A stretch of 17,092 nucleotides of DNA, taken from positions 1 through 17,092 of the forward strand of contig JBIOJM010000223.1 of assembly GCA_044450785.1 (NCBI GenBank), read 5' to 3'. Shown here piece by piece: positions 14,632 through 17,092 of the stretch; position 1 is the first letter of the stretch, and each line of letters starts with the position of its first letter. The position numbers and the translations under genes were made by a program. The notes under the pieces are model-generated. The model saw only the letters and a list, made by a program, of their open reading frames with translations. It did not search any database and had not been told where the DNA came from. Source of the stretch: JBIOJM01 sp044450785 (lineage in GTDB: Bacteria; Planctomycetota; Planctomycetia; Isosphaerales; Isosphaeraceae).

Positions 14632-14700
14632 TTCGAACGATATTCGCACGGGCAGGGGTTCATCGCGGCCAGCAGGATGATTTCGGCGGGGAGTATGACG
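14632..14700 (-). pseudogene. Short comM-family relic (about 20-25 codons)
   Basis: On the minus strand one frame reads LPAEIILLAAMNPCPCEYR, with the Met codon at 14663-14661. The segment FPA...L.AAMNPCPCGY is a hallmark of ComM/YifB and related Mg-chelatase-like ATPases. Flanking codons show no further similarity on either side. It differs from the pseudogene at 8085-8910 (AMNPYPCSYR), so it is not a simple recent copy of that piece. It must be a deletion remnant of a second comM-like sequence. Confidence 0.55.
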
Positions 14701-14878
14701 AAACGCGGACGCAGCAAGCCACTGCCGGGGATCAAAAATGCGATACGTCTCCAACTTTTGGCCACTGGGCCAAAGACAACGGCTCTTCAGTGGAGCGGAC
14801 CTCCGTGCCAGTCGGAGCGTGATTTACGTCTCTTGATGGGATTGCCGGCCCGTTCCTTAGCTGGTCTTGAGCCGGCCA

Positions 14879-14909
14879 TTGACGCGAACTTCCCAAAAAC
14901 CCGTAGACT
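14879..14909 (+). promoter_or_regulatory. Candidate promoter for the sigma factor gene
   Basis: TTGACG (14879-14884) and TAGACT (14904-14909) are 19 nt apart, a long spacer, and lie 87 nt before the ATG at 14997. An overlapping GAACTT (14886-14891) resembles the -35 box of ECF sigma promoters, so autoregulation is conceivable. Both readings are weak. Confidence 0.25.
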
Positions 14910-14996
14910 GGTGGGAATGATCGAGGGTCCGCCGGGCACTACGGTGCGAGTTCGCCAATCGGCGCGAGTCAGAAGCGATCCATTATCTATCCATCC

Positions 14997-17092
14997 ATGC
15001 AGCTTTTCAGGCAGATCGAGACACTCTTCTGGACGGGGACGGTCAGCGGGCTGACGGACGGCCAGTTGCTCGAGCGGTTCGTGCAGCGGCGGGACGAAAT
15101 GGCCGAGGCGGCGTTCGCGGCCCTGGTCGATCGCCACGGGGCGATGGTCCTGCGCGTCTGCCAGCAGGTCCTGGGCGACGAGCACGATGCCCAGGACGCG
15201 TCGCAGGCGACGTTCCTGGTCCTGGCTCGCAAGGCCGGCTCGATCGGTCGCTGCGAGTCGGTCGGATGCTGGCTGCACGGTGTCGCGATGCGGGTCGCGG
15301 CCAAGGCCCGGGTCGCCGCCGCCCGGCGCCGGGCGCACGAGCGCCGAGGGGGAGCGATGGCTGCCATACGCCAGATCGAAGAGGCCGCGACGACCCAGGA
15401 AGAACGCGAGCGATGGGCCGCCCTCCACGAGGAGCTCGGCCGGCTGCCCGAGACCTTCCGCGCACCGATGGTCCTCTGCTACCTGGAGGGCCTGACTCAA
15501 GAACAGGCCGCCGCCCAGCTACGCACACCGCTGGGCACGATCCAGAGCCGGCTGGCGCGCGGGCGCGCAAAACTGAAGGCCCGGCTGGAAGTGCGAGGCG
15601 TGAACGCCTCGGCCGCGATTTCCGGAGCGGCGTTCACCGCCGCGCCATCCGTCCCAGCCCTGGCCGCATGGGCTGCGACGACCGTCCGCCTAGCCGTACG
15701 CTTCCCTCACACAAGTGCGGCCAAGGGCGCCCCCGGCTCCGTGCCGGCTGCCGTGGCCGAGGAGGTCCTGCGAGCCATGCTGATCGGCAAGATCAAGATT
15801 TTGGTCGGGATGATCCTGTTGGCCACCGTCCTGGTCGCTCGGGGTGCGACGGGGCCTCGCGACGAACCACAAGCGAAGCCGGAAGCCAGCGCCGCTGAAC
15901 CTCACGCCAAACGACTGACGAAGCCCGAGGCCAAGGCCGCTGAACCCCGCGACGACGACCCGGTCAAGCGCGCGCTCAAGGATGCCCTCCCCGCCGCGAC
16001 GGCCGCGGCTGACCCGTACCTGTTCACCTTCGCGTTGATCGGTCTGGCCAAGGCCCAACACGCCTCCGGCGACCGCGACGTGGCCCTGGCCACGTTCCAC
16101 ATGGCCGATCAGGTGGCCGGAACGGTGGCGAACGCGCATCTCCGACGGCTCGCCCTGATGCGAACCGCAGTCGCCCGGGGGAGGATCGGCGACAAGGAAC
16201 CCGCGTGGGCCACTCTCGACCGATTCGCCCGGGAGGCCGCCGGGCTGAGCACCGATGCACGTTACAACCTGATGTCGATGGTCATCGACTTCCAGTTCGA
16301 CGCCGGCTTCAAGTCCGAGGCACGAGCGAACCTCAAGGCCGAGCTCGCGATCGTCGAGGCGATCGCCGACGATCGCGTCAAGGACGGCGGGATTTACCGG
16401 TTGTTGCACAATCAGATCAAGCTCGGAGACTACGACGGCGCTCTCCGTCAGGCCGAGCATTACCGGCACGAGAGAAGCAACTTTCGGGCCTCGCTGCTCG
16501 AGGACATCGTGAGATACAGGAGTTCGCCCGGCGATCCTCCCGCCGCGCGAATGGTCGTCGAGCGAGCACTCGATCTGTCGCGTGAGGTGACCTACCCGTA
16601 CCCGCGCGCACGCGCCCAGTCGGAGATCGCCGCCGCACTCGCCCGCGCCGGCGACATCGGCGGCGCGCTCACCCTCGCCCGCGCACTCGGCAAGGAGGTC
16701 AGCGACCCCTCTTTCAACATCATCCGCGAGGAAGTCCCAGCCGCCCTCGCCGCAATCGCCCGCGCTCAGGCCAAGGCCGGCGCTCCCGGTGCCGCGAAGG
16801 AGACGCTCCACGAGGCCTTCGCGATCGCCCAGACCGTGCCCCAGCCCAATAGTGTGGTGCTTTGCGAGCGCGTCCTCCGGGTTGTCGAGGCACAAGGCGA
16901 GATTGGCGATGTCGAGGGGGCCAAGGCATCGGCCGCCCTGATCGAGAACGACAACGTCGACAAGGCCCTTGCGCTGGCCGCCGTCGCCCGTGCCCAGGCC
17001 AAGGCTGGCGACGCTCCGGGCGCCCGTGCGACCCTCCACGACGCCCTGACATTCGCCAGCGGCTCCCTCGCCCTCCCGAATGTCATCAACGA
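14997..17092 (+). CDS. Membrane-tethered ECF-type sigma factor with TPR-like C-terminal tail (3' end outside window)
   Basis: The frame is open from ATG 14997 to the window end (698 codons). Residues ~33-80 are sigma-70 region 2 (FAALVDRHGAMVLRVC, DEHDAQDASQATFLVLARKA). Residues ~145-198 are region 4 (LPETFRAPMVLCYLEGLTQEQAA, GTIQSRLARGRAKLKARL) with its helix-turn-helix. A single hydrophobic helix at ~263-282 (IGKIKILVGMILLATVLVA) is followed by a charged Pro/Ala/Lys linker and at least 380 residues of helical repeats (ALAAIARAQAKAGAPGAAKETL, repeated as AVARAQAKAGDAPGARATL), TPR-like. Such C-terminally extended ECF proteins (ECF01-Gob-like) are known from planctomycetes. I infer that the tail lies across the membrane and controls release of the sigma part, perhaps by proteolysis. 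No anti-sigma gene is seen upstream. The ATG lacks a Shine-Dalgarno. Confidence 0.88.
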   Translation, partial: MQLFRQIETLFWTGTVSGLTDGQLLERFVQRRDEMAEAAFAALVDRHGAMVLRVCQQVLGDEHDAQDASQATFLVLARKAGSIGRCESVGCWLHGVAMRVAAKARVAAARRRAHERRGGAMAAIRQIEEAATTQEERERWAALHEELGRLPETFRAPMVLCYLEGLTQEQAAAQLRTPLGTIQSRLARGRAKLKARLEVRGVNASAAISGAAFTAAPSVPALAAWAATTVRLAVRFPHTSAAKGAPGSVPAAVAEEVLRAMLIGKIKILVGMILLATVLVARGATGPRDEPQAKPEASAAEPHAKRLTKPEAKAAEPRDDDPVKRALKDALPAATAAADPYLFTFALIGLAKAQHASGDRDVALATFHMADQVAGTVANAHLRRLALMRTAVARGRIGDKEPAWATLDRFAREAAGLSTDARYNLMSMVIDFQFDAGFKSEARANLKAELAIVEAIADDRVKDGGIYRLLHNQIKLGDYDGALRQAEHYRHERSNFRASLLEDIVRYRSSPGDPPAARMVVERALDLSREVTYPYPRARAQSEIAAALARAGDIGGALTLARALGKEVSDPSFNIIREEVPAALAAIARAQAKAGAPGAAKETLHEAFAIAQTVPQPNSVVLCERVLRVVEAQGEIGDVEGAKASAALIENDNVDKALALAAVARAQAKAGDAPGARATLHDALTFASGSLALPNVIN

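Noticed and set aside
15690..17039. 449-codon minus-strand frame
   Set aside because: Antisense to the sigma-factor tail; no family features, Gly/Val/Asp-rich mirror of the Ala-rich repeats.
1..17092. CRISPR array, rRNA genes, complete insertion sequence or prophage
   Set aside because: No regularly spaced direct repeats, rRNA-like sequence, transposase, integrase or phage structural gene was seen.

Overview
The window looks like chromosomal DNA of a GC-rich planctomycete, probably from the Isosphaerales/Gemmatales part of the phylum. The clues are: a secreted beta-helix protein with the planctomycete N-terminal signature LMEDRTLLS; an ECF-type sigma factor joined through a membrane helix to a long helical-repeat tail; a DUF2934 protein; a TPR-sulfotransferase; and several families of short hairpin repeats carrying GGGAC near their ends. 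Taxonomy is inferred from these traits; no rRNA or other marker gene is present.

Layout. 1-185: hairpin-rich intergenic DNA. 186-1247 (-): exported nucleoside hydrolase, divergent from 1443-2288 (+), a DUF2934 protein with a decayed HNH-like zinc module. 2272-2420: four copies of a GGGACGCAGCTAG repeat arranged as two hairpins between convergent genes. 2419-7772 (-): a co-directional block read in the order hotdog thioesterase, SpoU/TrmH RNA 2'-O-methyltransferase, FHA-GAF-PP2C phosphatase, TPR-sulfotransferase. The first two are 5 nt apart and probably translationally coupled; the phosphatase has its own candidate promoter. 7773-9447: a decayed zone with a comM (Mg-chelatase-like AAA+ ATPase) pseudogene that has lost its P-loop, and the first copy of a 90-bp structured repeat. 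9448-11622 (-): the large Gly/Asn-rich beta-helix surface protein. 11623-12338: a 28-codon remnant of a Phd/YefM antitoxin gene and the second copy of the 90-bp repeat (89/90 identical). 12339-13946 (+): a five-helix membrane protein with a C-terminal domain resembling the EreA/ChaN/TraB hydrolase group. 13947-14996: a gene-free, palindrome-rich stretch with an AT-rich patch and a second, very short comM relic. 14997-end (+): the sigma factor with TPR-like tail, cut by the window edge.

The working genes do not form one pathway. The phosphatase (partner-switch type) and the membrane-tethered sigma factor are signalling genes; the beta-helix protein and nucleoside hydrolase are exported. The strongest unexplained signal is the combination of hairpin repeats and gene decay. 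Repeats supply or abut the stop codons of three genes and a small ORF. Two comM relics lie about 6 kb apart, an antitoxin start has lost its body, and near-identical 90-bp elements bracket the surface-protein gene. This fits repeated insertion and deletion at one locus. I did not find a complete new defence or mobile system.
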